Assembly (NCBI GenBank): GCA_000226015.1 | Contig: JH153385.1 | Location: 452,005-478,861, forward strand | Direction of reading: 5' to 3' | DNA: 26,857 bases | From: Mnemiopsis leidyi | Taxonomy: Eukaryota; Ctenophora; Tentaculata; Lobata; Bolinopsidae | Notes under the pieces: generated by a model | Told to the model about the DNA's origin: nothing | What the model saw: the letters and a program-made list of their open reading frames with translations, nothing else | Databases searched by the model: none | Shown here: positions 9,201 through 18,112 of the stretch, piece after piece | Layout: each line of letters begins with the position of its first letter | How positions within the stretch are numbered: the stretch's first letter is position 1 | Program-made: the position numbers and the translations under genes

Positions 9201-12200
9201 TCGAGATTATGTAGTTAGTTTTTCCTGCATTGCGAGCTCTCTAGTTATTCAAAGTTTACTATAAACAGAAATTGCGCCCGCTCAGTTTGGTCTTAGGCGG
9301 ACGCTACAGTTCCATCACTCTTTTAGACTAAATACCGCTATAAAGTTGCAATCATCGTAAACTAGATACTGTGATGACTGATGATATGTATTCACTACGA
9401 AGTTGCAGTTATTGTAAATGTAAACTACTATCTAGTTATTGTAAATACCGCTATAAAGTAAGAGCAGCGGCTAACTGAGAGTTTAACTAAAAACTATAGC
9501 GTTTTAACTGTTAATGGTTCACATATTATCAAGCGCGAGCGTTGACCCTGAACGACAGTCGACCGTCGACGCTAAAAAGTCTAGGTGAAACTGAAAGATA
9601 CGAACGCAGGCAGACTTAATGACTTAATCTACTTTACTTTTTTGCCTTCGGCGAAAAAGAATAGATGGAAAAATGAACCAGAGGTCGATGATTTGTCGCC
9701 TACTCTTGGTCTTTAATTCCATCACCTTAGAGGTCTTTGTGCGTAATCATATTATTATAGAACGTTTTCAGAATGGTTTGTAATAAAACTCATGAGCCAC
9801 AGTATCTTGGCATTTCCAACTACATGTTGTTATACGGGATTACGGATCATTTTTTCTGGTAGCTTTACCTGACGCCTATTGACTTGTTTTCATCCCATTA
9901 CGTGATTGAGCTGGTCATTGTCCAAGTGCAACCGTTAGATGGTAAAGAGCTCAAAAACAAACGGTAAACTTTCTCCCCGACTGAGTGAGCCAAGTCTACA
10001 AGTAGCGAGAACACAAGTAGATCGTGTACTCGTGTTATCGTATAAGTCATTCTTCCTGGTCAAGTTTAACATCCTCACCAACAGTACTATTAAATCTTTA
10101 GTCTACGAAGAGCTGTATGTTTAAGAGCTGTATGTTGCTGTTAAATAGTTGTAAGGAGTAATCGCTCTCTTAGCATAACGCAACCATTCACAGTACAAAA
10201 TACAAACTCAGTAAATTATTGTTTATTCGGGCAACTTTTATTATGGGGAGTAAGGTTATTTGCAGAAAGACCATTTGGTTGAGTCTATTAATTAAGCTGC
10301 CCCTGCACCTTTTTCCCCACCCCTGCCTTTATCCACAAGCTTGACGTTAATTAACGATCCCTCGAAGTGTTCTCTGACGTTTAAATGCTTTAATGGTATT
10401 TACAGATGCTTATCTACACACCCAAGAACAGTTAGCCTGGGAAAATTTTTACTAGTGAGCTCAACACTGGAGATGTAAACTATTTTTAGCTTGGCTTCAC
10501 GATCAACATCATCATTAATGATTTAAAAATGATTTTTAAATACCCTTAGACCTTAAATATGTTAGACCTTAGTTACTACGGGACTCGTTACTACGGGACC
10601 TGTTACTACGGGACCCGTTACTACAAGACTCGTTACTACGGGACTCGTTACTACGGGACCTGTTACTACGGGACCCGTTACTACGGGACTCGTTACTACG
10701 GGACTCGTTACTACGGGTCCCGTAGTAACGGGACTCGTTACTACGGGACTCGTTACTGCAGGACTCGTTACTACGGGACTCGTAACTACCCCTAAACTAA
10801 CTATACCCTTTAACAAATCTCGAACAACTTATTAACAACCCCCTCAAACCCCCTAACTTCCCCCTAACTTCCCCTAACTTCCACTAAATACAAACCTCTT
10901 ATCTTCCCCCAGGAGCAGTAAGGACGAACTGTGTAGACTGTCTAGATCGAACAAACACAGCCCAGTTTGTCCTGGGTAAAGTGGCGCTAGGACACCAGCT
11001 CATGGTGCTGGGAGTAATAACCTCTCCAGAACTTGATGACAACACTCCTTGTATCCACTCCCTAGAGGTTTTTTTGCAGGGATAGCAACTTTCCTATTAA
11101 ACCAGCTTTTAGATAGCGGTAACTTGGGATTGTGCTTAGATTATAGAACACACTCTGTTGAAAAAATGAAGGAGGAGAGAGAAGAATTAGGGTGTGAACT
11201 ATTGCCATGCCTTTTGATACTCACTTTAGAATTTGCCAAATTCTGATGAGACAGACAGTCTCTGTTAAAGTGTTTCGTAGGGACATCTTGTTAAAGAAGA
11301 TAATCTTGGATGTAGTCTAGGAAAGAGCATCAGGCCCAAACTTTTCAATTGTGTTAAGGTTGACAGGGAGTGCGAAAGGACTGAGGTAGTAGTTATAGTA
11401 ACGAGGGGGTACTGGGTACTGGTGGGGCCTCGTTTTTACGTTAATCAGTTAATCATTTGTAAAATTATCCCCACTTTCACTTACAAGGGTGACATAACAA
11501 TTTGACTTTCAGGAGATATACGAAGATCACGGAGACACTATGGCGTTACAATACGGAGGTTCTCAACTTGTACATCGGATTCGGGGGTACCGCAAGGACA
11601 ATCCTTGGACCTCTCACTCCTATGATATCTTGAACACTGTATCTCGATACTACCGCAACGCTTTCACTGATTACGAGAAACAAAACGCTATCAACTTGTT
11701 CTTAGGTGATCTTTTAAGAAACCTAGAAACTTAAAAAAGCTCAATTAATTTATATCAAGGATGTTGGATGGAAATAGATATATTCCATATAAGCTCACTG
11801 CTCCGTAATATAAATTGACCGTACCAACTCTAACACATTTGTCCTAGTATGTGATTTTATATGCAAGATTTTCTACTACTTCTCCTACTCAAGGACATAA
11901 CACCACCAGGAATGTACGAGGTGGGAAAGTCTGCCATGTCACTGTGGGACCTAACATCGGACCACTACCTCCACCACCTCCCTAGACTTCACTCAGACAA
12001 CCCTTACACTGCATGGTGGGATACTGCTGTCTGGGTGAGTGCAACGGTCACGAGTTCTGTGTCACGTATTTTGTGTGTTTTACTGTTTTCATAGTTTGAT
12101 GTTTTCATACGTGTTTCGAGAGCGTTGTCACGTGTTCCGAGGACGTTGTGACGTGTTTTTAGATCGTTGTCAAGTGTTTTTAGATCATTGTCACGTGTTT

Positions 12201-12783
12201 TTAGATCGATGTCACTTCACGTCCTTTTAGATCTTATCTCGGTCTGTTAGAGCGTTGACACGTGTTTTTAGAGCGTTGACACGTGTTTTTAGATCATTCT
12301 CACCTGCTTTTAGATCGTTGTCACGTATTTTAGATCGTTGTCACGCGTTTTAGATCGTTTTCAGAGCGTTGACACGTGCTTTTAGATCGTTGTCTCGTGT
12401 TTTTATAGCGTTGACACGTGTTTTTAGATCGTTGTCAGGCGTTTTTAGATCGCTTTCACGCGTTTTAAGGGTGTTGACACGTGTTCTAGATCGTTGTCAC
12501 GTGTTTCTAGATCGGTTTCACGTGTTGCAGTTTCGTTGTCACGTGTTGCTGTATCGTTATCACGTGTTTTAGCGTTTATTTTTGTCACGTGGCTAAGATT
12601 GCTGTGCTTCAGGAGAGTTTACCACTAGCATCAACAATAACAAGCTGGCACAAAACACTGAACGTGATGACAGAGCAGTACAGAACTTTAAAGGAGAGTC
12701 AGGCTGACATGGAACTTCCTCTAAAGACAGTTACTAGCCACTTCTTCGACGAGTTATACCGGTTAGGCCTTGTTCGTTTATAG
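3273..12783 (+). CDS. FIG4: FIG4-type Sac phosphoinositide 5-phosphatase, 13 exons
   Basis: FIG4 removes the 5-phosphate of PI(3,5)P2 and scaffolds PIKfyve/VAC14 on endolysosomes. Exons: 3273-3404, 3507-3758, 4083-4225, 4366-4556, 4781-4939, 5425-5503, 5686-5761, 6171-6376, 6609-6835, 10913-11067, 11513-11705, 11910-12034, 12613-12783. All introns are GT..AG and all phases close, giving 2109 nt or 702 residues. The Sac domain is recognisable throughout: [24 protein letters not shown], the catalytic CX5R segment [12 protein letters not shown] (Cys about 495, Arg about 501), [19 protein letters not shown] and [12 protein letters not shown]. The protein is about 200 residues shorter than human FIG4, ending soon after the Sac region, so the long C-terminal tail is missing. 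A Cys-rich insert (residues about 206-223) lies in the N-terminal Sac subdomain. Exon 4 start and the last exon are the least certain. Intron 9 hosts another gene on the opposite strand. Confidence 0.95.
4691..4793 (+). repeat. 32-bp triplication of the exon 5 splice acceptor
   Basis: Three tandem 32-bp copies each contain the pyrimidine-rich tract, the TTTTCAAG acceptor and the first exon bases (GAGGAGACTTTA). AG dinucleotides end at 4716, 4748 and 4780. Only the last keeps the FIG4 frame; upstream choices add 32 or 64 nt and shift the frame. Confidence 0.9.
5137..5170. repeat. AGAATT hexamer microsatellite
   Basis: Five and a half perfect copies of a 6-bp unit inside FIG4 intron 5. Confidence 0.9.
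5846..6168 (+). repeat. 27-bp minisatellite running into the exon 8 acceptor
   Basis: About eleven copies of a pyrimidine-rich 27-bp unit (CTACACAGACC within each) fill most of FIG4 intron 7 and end at the exon 8 acceptor (CCACCTCAG at 6161-6170). The array supplies the polypyrimidine tract, and each unit carries a competing CACAG. From the last copy, such a site would add 16 nt (27n+16 generally), changing the frame. Confidence 0.9.
6836..7835. other. First part of FIG4 intron 9
   Basis: Intronic AT-rich sequence between exon 9 and the nested discoidin gene. No coding signal, RNA gene or clear repeat was recognised. Confidence 0.4.
7836..8773 (-). CDS. Secreted single-domain discoidin/F-type-lectin-like protein, nested in FIG4 intron
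   Basis: Two exons on the minus strand. Exon 1 (8773-8731) encodes a short signal peptide ([14 protein letters not shown] plus one base) and ends at donor G|GTTAGT. Exon 2 (8323-7836) follows acceptor TTTACATTGCAG and reads to TAA. The one-base/two-base split codon closes in frame, giving 176 residues. Exon 2 shows discoidin/fucolectin-like features: [17 protein letters not shown] (the AxDGN turn), [19 protein letters not shown] (PWW-x-DL strand equivalent), further Cys residues, and a C-terminal [11 protein letters not shown] strand. Such single domains commonly bind sugars or cell-surface ligands outside the cell. The usual Arg/His sugar-binding set cannot be confirmed, so carbohydrate binding is an inference. 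A TATA-like box lies about 50 nt upstream. The gene is wholly inside FIG4 intron 9, antisense to it. Confidence 0.8.
8819..8825 (-). promoter_or_regulatory. TATA-like box of nested discoidin gene
   Basis: TATATAC on the minus strand, inside TTTTATATACATAAAA, lies about 46-52 nt upstream of the discoidin start codon. That leaves room for a start site about 30 nt downstream and a short 5' UTR. Confidence 0.45.
8830..10558. other. Middle part of FIG4 intron 9
   Basis: No supported gene. There is a small imperfect hairpin near 9638-9660 (CTTTTTTGCC / GGCGAAAAAG). Otherwise it is unremarkable intronic sequence. Confidence 0.35.
10562..10795. repeat. 15-bp tandem array with inverted junction
   Basis: About 15 copies of a 15-bp unit (GGACTCGTTACTACG and variants) occur in FIG4 intron 9, about 120 bp before the catalytic exon 10. 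At 10706-10730 one copy is inverted, making a perfect 25-bp palindrome (two 12-bp arms around a single T). Both strands stay open for over 75 codons only because the unit is a multiple of three. Confidence 0.9.
12100..12590. repeat. Decayed ~20-bp minisatellite rich in CACGTG
   Basis: A degenerate unit of about 20-21 bp (TGTCACGTGTTTTTAGATCG) fills FIG4 intron 12. I count about twelve CACGTG palindromes in under 500 bp, roughly five of them within GTCACGTG. It ends just before the final FIG4 exon acceptor at 12611-12612. Confidence 0.85.
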
Positions 12784-13086
12784 TGGCTTTTTGTTTCGAA
12801 CTTTTCATTCTGTTTATTTAATCGCATCTATTTTGTCGGTTAAGTAAACCATATACTTTTGCTTTGCACCCTTTTTGGCATCAACGTTTTTTCATCATGT
12901 ATTTCTTAATTTTTTAGAATTTGCTTAGTTAACTCCAAACTTGATACGGACATAACAGCGGGTAATCAATAATTTCAATTTTGGTTTATATAGTCACAAA
13001 AAAACAAAAGAAAAAAACCAAAGATTTTTACATACTGCTGATATGATACAATCATGACAATACACACCTACACAAAATCATTCCAA
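12784..13086. other. Convergent 3' ends of FIG4 and arylsulfatase 1
   Basis: A 303-bp AT-rich gap between the FIG4 stop and the arylsulfatase stop on the other strand. No AATAAA is seen on the plus strand. On the minus strand AATAAA occurs at about 12813-12818, so the arylsulfatase transcript might overlap the FIG4 3' UTR. Confidence 0.4.
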
Positions 13087-14751
13087 CTAAGACCTTTTTA
13101 CCCAGGGTTTCCACACCCCTCCTTTCTGTCCCTTCTTAGAGGACTTCCAATCGTTAACAGGTGTCATCTGTTCCTTGTACCCAGCTATCTTGTCCATCAT
13201 GATCTTCACCACCTCGGCGTTCTTCTCTGCCACATTGTCTGTCTCTCTCGGGTCTTTCTCCAGGTCGAACAGCAGGGTCACGTCCTTGTACATCTTGGTT
13301 TTCTTCTCCTTGGAGGAATCTTTGTACTCGTTAGTTTCTATAGTGTCTTTCTCCACTTGGTTCTGTTTAATCCATCCCTGCGAGAGGAAGGTGCCGGTGA
13401 TAAGTTTCCAGTTTTTCCACCGCAGCGCAAAGTTGTCACCGCTGTTCATGTCCGCCACATTATCCTCCTCCTCTTCCTCCAATTCCTCCTCCTCCTCTTC
13501 CTCCACTTCCTCCTCCTCTTCCTCCACTTCCTCCTCCTCTTCCTCGACGTCTCTCTTCTCCCTGAACTCATGAGCATTAGAACTCTGTATCATGGAGTTC
13601 AGATAGAGGTTAACCAGTACCTCCTCCCTGCCTAGCGGGGAGTCATTACTGATCGTATCCCAGATATCCTCACCGTCAATAGGGAGCTGAGGTTTACCGT
13701 GTAGAGTCGGATCATCTCCTGCCATCTTCTGAAACGTAGCATACCAGTCAGTGACCTCCAGGAGGTTTGTGTTGGTGTATCCAGATTTGTTGAGAAGCGG
13801 ACTGTTAACCAGACTCACAGTTTTGATCCCTCCTTCGAACATGGAGTGTTTTCCTCCGCGGAGGGGGTAGTTGCTGCCCGCACCCGCGGACCCGTAAACT
13901 GCACCGTTGTCAGAGAGGAACACAATCACGGTGTTGTTCCTCATTCCTTTCTCCTCCAAACTCTTCACAACCTTTCCTATCCCTTCGTCCATAACGGATA
14001 TCATGGCGGCATACTTGGGTCGAACTTTGTTGGGTTTGTTTGCTATATCTTTAGCGTAGGTCTTAACGTCTTTCTTGGATACATCATAAGGATTGTGTGG
14101 AGCAGTGTAGGAGAGATACAAAAAGAGCGGGTTAGATTCCTCGTGGTTGTTTATCAGGTTCACTGCTTCGTCCGAGAATAGTCGTGTGTTGTACTGTCCC
14201 TTCAGATCTTCTCTCAAGTCGTCGTGGAATTTGCCATTTTCGTCGTGATAGTCCGACCGGAAGTCTAGAACCCCTGAGCGTTCGTGGGAGAAGTATTTCT
14301 GAGCTCCCAGGTAGAGACCGAAGAAAGTGTCAAATCCTCGTTTCACGGGAGTGTGGTCCCAGGTGTACATCCCACAGTGCCACTTTCCTATCCCATGAGT
14401 AGCGTAACCGTTCCTTTTCAGCATTTCTGCCATGGTTGTTTCGTTTAATCTCAGTCCCCACTCCTCGGTAGGCTTGACATTTCCCCTCCAAAATCCGGTC
14501 CTGATGGTGTGTCGACCGGACATGAGGGAGGTCCTAGTGGGGGAGCAAGCAGGGGTCACGTAGTGGTTCTCCAAGATAACACCCTCCTCTGCCAGCTTGT
14601 CTAGGTTGGGAGTCTGGATGTTGGAGTCCCTGAAACCTACGTCTTGGTAACCCATGTCATCCGCTACTATCACCACGATGTGAGGCTTGGTGGGTTGCTG
14701 TTGTTGCCCAGCAACCACAGCTAGCAGGGCTAGCAACCAGAGAGAAGGCAT
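13087..14751 (-). CDS. Arylsulfatase B/I/J-like, intronless, with poly-Glu insert
   Basis: The first ATG (14751) gives 554 residues starting with a good signal peptide (MPSLWLLALLAVVAG). Sulfatase landmarks, numbered from it: metal-binding ADD at 30-32; C69-S-P-T-R73, the CxPxR site where Cys becomes formylglycine; GKWHCGMY with K123 and H125; H219 in SYTAPH; D281-N282; and K301 in RGGKHSMFEGG. The C-terminal GGVWKPWV matches the GVWGPW end of ARSB. This supports an active secreted or lysosomal sulfatase acting on sulfated sugars; substrate and localisation are inferred. An insert of nearly pure glutamate occupies residues about 403-431, in the C-terminal half before the ALRWKNWKLITG strand. 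A possible 3' splice site (ACCCTCCAG) lies 19 nt before the ATG. The paralogue at 18827-20428 has the same orientation and the same catalytic residues. Confidence 0.92.
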   Translation of the reverse strand: MPSLWLLALLAVVAGQQQQPTKPHIVVIVADDMGYQDVGFRDSNIQTPNLDKLAEEGVILENHYVTPACSPTRTSLMSGRHTIRTGFWRGNVKPTEEWGLRLNETTMAEMLKRNGYATHGIGKWHCGMYTWDHTPVKRGFDTFFGLYLGAQKYFSHERSGVLDFRSDYHDENGKFHDDLREDLKGQYNTRLFSDEAVNLINNHEESNPLFLYLSYTAPHNPYDVSKKDVKTYAKDIANKPNKVRPKYAAMISVMDEGIGKVVKSLEEKGMRNNTVIVFLSDNGAVYGSAGAGSNYPLRGGKHSMFEGGIKTVSLVNSPLLNKSGYTNTNLLEVTDWYATFQKMAGDDPTLHGKPQLPIDGEDIWDTISNDSPLGREEVLVNLYLNSMIQSSNAHEFREKRDVEEEEEEVEEEEEEVEEEEEEELEEEEEDNVADMNSGDNFALRWKNWKLITGTFLSQGWIKQNQVEKDTIETNEYKDSSKEKKTKMYKDVTLLFDLEKDPRETDNVAEKNAEVVKIMMDKIAGYKEQMTPVNDWKSSKKGQKGGVWKPWVKRS

Positions 14752-15329
14752 GAAATTGGGATTTGTCCTCCTGGAGGGTATCAACGTTTTACTTAATAAG
14801 TTGGTTAGTTAGTGTAATAATCACACAATTTTCGTATGATTACAATATCTGTAAATCTGTTAGAAAACAGCAGCCTGTATTAAATGGAAATATTACAACA
14901 GTTTACTGATAAAAGTAGAAAAGTAGAAAAGAACGACCTTATCGAATTAGATATTGCTGAACGAGGCTTAACTCACGCGTTTATCTAAAGTTAACGTACA
15001 AAACTTCTATTGTGATGCCGCTAATTGTCATTGTTTCGTTATGTTAACAGCGCATCTCGAATACTTATGATAGAGCTATAGTTGAAACGAAAACTCAAAA
15101 CATTGTCGTTATATTATATTCCGATGATGGTTTACAAAATGGTCCATTTTACAATTTTTATGATTATTACTGATAAAGTACCAGCACTAGCAGGGATAAC
15201 GTCCTCCGGGCGCCATTCATTTGAGCGGGGAAAGGGTGTAGTTGAAAAAAGTAACTCCAATTTAAGCTTATCAATTTTTCGTGAAATAATGCCAGTATTG
15301 TTTTATTCATTTTACTCAAAAAGCTTACA
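14752..15329. other. Upstream region of arylsulfatase 1
   Basis: AT-rich 5' flank of the minus-strand arylsulfatase. No core promoter could be placed with confidence. Confidence 0.35.
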
Positions 15330-15476
15330 GACGTCAGAATTTTTGGGGAGGAGTCGGAAATAATTTCTATCACGTGACAGCGTTTCTCGAAATTAATTGG
15401 CCGTATCTGGCTTCACATTGGTCAATCTCTGTCACCTGATGGGAGTAATTTCCGCCTCCGCAAGAATTCTGACGTC
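15330..15476. mobile_element. 147-bp inverted-repeat (MITE-like) element
   Basis: The arms begin with GACGTCAGAATT at each end and continue imperfectly inward (GGGGAGGAGTCGGAAATAA against GCGGAGGCGGAAATTA, then ATCACGTGACAG against ATCAGGTGACAG). The left arm contains the palindrome TCACGTGA at 15370-15377. There is no coding capacity. No clear target-site duplication was found. Confidence 0.65.
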
Positions 15477-16048
15477 CTTAAGGGTTTATTTCTGTTCTTC
15501 AAGTAAAAGCAAAATTCTGAAGTATAGAAAAGTTCGCAGTAAAAAAAGATTTCCAGTTGACTTGCTACCCCGGTAAGCAGGTGCCGTGCAACAGCCCTAA
15601 AGACTGAAAAGCGCAAAATGTCTGACGTTAATAAGACGTATAAGAATATACTTCTGGAAACAGCATGCGGTTGAGACATTGCTACTTTTGTAGACCCGCG
15701 ACTTGGTGTTAGCATTAGCTGGCAGGTGGTCTGTATGGCGAAAAAAGGCGTGGTTCATTGTGATATATGATAGGAACGAAAAATAATAAAATTAGCAGAC
15801 CTAACATGCACGTGATACACGTTCCTGATGTTTGAAGATTGGAAATTTTTATTATTTGCTTGAAGTTTTATGTCTGAATTTCAGTAGAAATGGCGAGTGT
15901 TAAGCAGGTTATGAGGGTGGTTACAAGAACCCCAGTACTAGTACGTACTAGTAGGAAAGAAAAAAATGTATTTTTAAGGAAAAAAAAGACTGCCAGAACC
16001 AATTAATATTATAACCTATGCAAGTGACATACGTAATGCTAGTCGGCT
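15477..16048. other. Spacer with an 18-bp perfect palindrome
   Basis: No supported gene. TACTAGTACGTACTAGTA at 15936-15953 is a perfect palindrome. Confidence 0.5.
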
Positions 16049-16198
16049 CGGCAACAGAAGTTTCTTATAAACGAGGTGTGTGTGCAAACAGAAGCTTCTT
16101 ATAAACGAGGTGTGTGTGCAAACAGAAGCTTCTTGTTAACGAGGTGTGTGTGCAAACAGAAGCTTCTTATAAACGAGGTGTGCGTGCAACAGAAGAGA
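16049..16198. repeat. 34-bp tandem array
   Basis: Four copies of a 34-bp unit containing AACAGAAGCTTCTTATAAAC and GAGGTGTGTGTGC, head to tail without spacers. Confidence 0.9.
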
Positions 16199-16779
16199 TA
16201 ACTAGGTAGTAACGAGGTATAAGATAAGGTTTTTGTTGTGTCAAAGGCCATTTGATTTGCGACGACTTCAAGTTGCCACTTATCAGCCCCGAGAATCAAA
16301 ATGTTTAACTTTGAAAAGAATACTTGTTACAACAAATAATCGTGGTGATAGTGTCAACGCCAAAAGTCATTTTTCCCTTTGCCAACCTTATTACTCCAAA
16401 AATTATAATTTCAAAATTTTGATGGAAATGTTAAAGTTATTTGAAAATTGTCATGACCCAAATAGTGCAAATGCCACATTGCAACTGTAGGACTGACTGT
16501 TTAAAAGCTTCTTATTTTTTATACACTTAAACAAACAATGCACGTTCTTCACGTGTTTTGCAGTTGAAACCAATTTTTGGTTTTTGAATTTTTGAGTCCG
16601 ATTGAATAACGTTGGTAGACTAACGGTTGATTAATTTGAGAAAAAAAATTAACCAGGGTTTTTTATTGATTTCGATGACGGTATAGTTTACGGTAGTTAA
16701 ACACTAGTGAAAGAATCAAGAATTAGACGACCATATTTGCTTAGCACCAGAACCAATCCTTGTTATACTATGCTTGATT
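16199..16779. other. AT-rich spacer
   Basis: Nothing recognised as coding, repeated or structured, apart from a CACGTG near 16550. Confidence 0.35.
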
Positions 16780-17233
16780 TCATTTAGCCATTTTAGAAAA
16801 TCCTATTGAATCAGTTAGATTTTTGATTGAAGAGCGATGCCTCTCATATTTCCAGCAACAGTTAACGGCAAACGCCCAATCCCATATCATATTCCAATAA
16901 AAAGAAACGTACAGAATAACTATTGTCATCTCAAACTGTGGCAATTCAGTGGCAAAGTGGAACGTACTTAATTTTTTCTGATTCAAGTATTTTATAATAT
17001 ATTTTTTGTTCGACCAAAGAAATACAGAGAAAATATTGTACATTACGACTACCATAAGAATGAGATATATCAGGTCCCGCATTGGAAAAGTTTTCAAGAA
17101 ATGTTTCACTATAGCGCACGTCCAGTAATCTCATCTCGGGGTACTGATGAGAAATAAATGCAGTATCGGCTACAAAACATACCGATTCTGACCAGCCATA
17201 ACCCGCGACACCATCAATTATAAGCACGTGCAA
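16780..17233 (-). pseudogene. Possible fragment encoding hydrophobic segments
   Basis: Two overlapping minus-strand open frames, 17233-16946 and 17109-16780. The second has two hydrophobic runs (LIYLILMVVVMYNIFSVFL and MTIVILYVSFYWNMIW) followed by a basic tail. This could be the decayed remnant of a membrane protein gene, but I recognise no family, and AT-rich sequence often gives such runs by chance. Confidence 0.15.
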
Positions 17234-17821
17234 CTAATGTAGCCGGACGAAAGTTAATGAAAACAAAAATAGTTCCTCGTCAGGATAGCTGTCTTTATAC
17301 TCACCTCATCTGCCAACCTCTTGTCTTCAACTTACCTACTAACCTATATTTTCTATCAATATTCCATTTGGGCAGCTAATCGTGGCTCCTGCCGCCGCCC
17401 CGCCGGCAGTCCTTGTTGTTCCTTGTCGCACCCGGTGTACTCCAGTAATTAGAAATAGTTTCTCGTCCTGCTCCAGACTAGATCTCGATAATATGCTCGT
17501 CCTGGTCAGCTGTGTCCTGATATGGTTGTCATGGTTACTTTGTTATTGGTTACTTGGTTACTTGATTAAGCTTCAAGCGTCGCGCGTTAGTTGTGGTAAT
17601 TAACTTTTCATCGCAATGGCGTTCTAACTTCGTAATTATCGTTAATACAAACATTATTATCGTTTATTACCATAATTATCGTCTATTAGTATCAACGTTT
17701 TCGGTTGAGGTGAGCTGGTCGCGAAATTATATTGACCTTAAAAAGTATTGACTTTAAAAAGTATCCCGACCATTCATTTACATTAAGAAGCCGTCAGATA
17801 ATATACATGCCTGGGGATGAA
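17234..17821. other. Spacer with minus-strand donor-like sites
   Basis: GAG|GTGAGTATA near 17306 and AG|GTAAGTTG near 17332, read on the minus strand, resemble splice donors. They could belong to an untranslated 5' exon of arylsulfatase 1. No coding frame supports this. A short GC-rich patch lies near 17385-17420. Confidence 0.25.
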
Positions 17822-18112
17822 GAGTCAATTGTCCCCGGCAAGAAAAAAACGCGGCGTTTTTCAAAAAACGCTGCGCTTATGTCGAGTTAACTGTGTCTCT
17901 TGAAAACGCGCTGTGTTTTTCGAATAACCCGATGTTTCTGCAACTTCAATAACCGCGCACACAGTCATCGTTCCTTTTTGTGCAAAAAAGAAACTTCCGA
18001 TCATGAGGAAACTTCGAGTTTTTCAAAAAAAAACACTCGACAAAAGCGTGGCGTTAACACCGGCGTTTTTAAAAGACGCCGCGTTTTTTCTAGCCGGGTC
18101 CAGTTGATCTCT
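17822..18112. mobile_element. ~290-bp foldback (MITE-like) element
   Basis: The ends are imperfect inverted repeats: left GTCCCCGGCAAGAAAAAAAC then GCGGCGTTTTT, right (reverse complement) GGACCCGGCTAGAAAAAAC then GCGGCGTCTTTT. Similarity continues inward (AACGCTGCGCTTATGTCGAG against AACGCCACGCTTTTGTCGAG). Short hairpins (for example 17854-17871) sit inside the arms. There is no transposase. Confidence 0.65.

Noticed and set aside
10559..10816. Tyr/Gly/Thr-repeat and Val/Thr/Ser-repeat proteins on both strands
   Set aside because: A 15-bp tandem array with no stops in those frames; it lies within a FIG4 intron and has no gene context.
11861..11909. FIG4 exon 12 starting upstream, adding a Leu-rich stretch
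   Set aside because: That stretch is the pyrimidine tract. Starting at 11910 gives a gap-free match in length to the family between LFLG and LWDL.
13054..13635. Leu/Phe-rich and Ser-rich plus-strand frames
   Set aside because: Complement of the arylsulfatase Glu-rich segment; shadow frames.
14752..14784. Upstream extension of arylsulfatase 1 by 11 codons
   Set aside because: It would start with TTG. The ATG at 14751 begins a proper signal peptide and is preceded by a splice-acceptor-like sequence.
16049..16198. CRISPR-like array
   Set aside because: The copies are head to tail without unique spacers, in an animal genome; an ordinary minisatellite.
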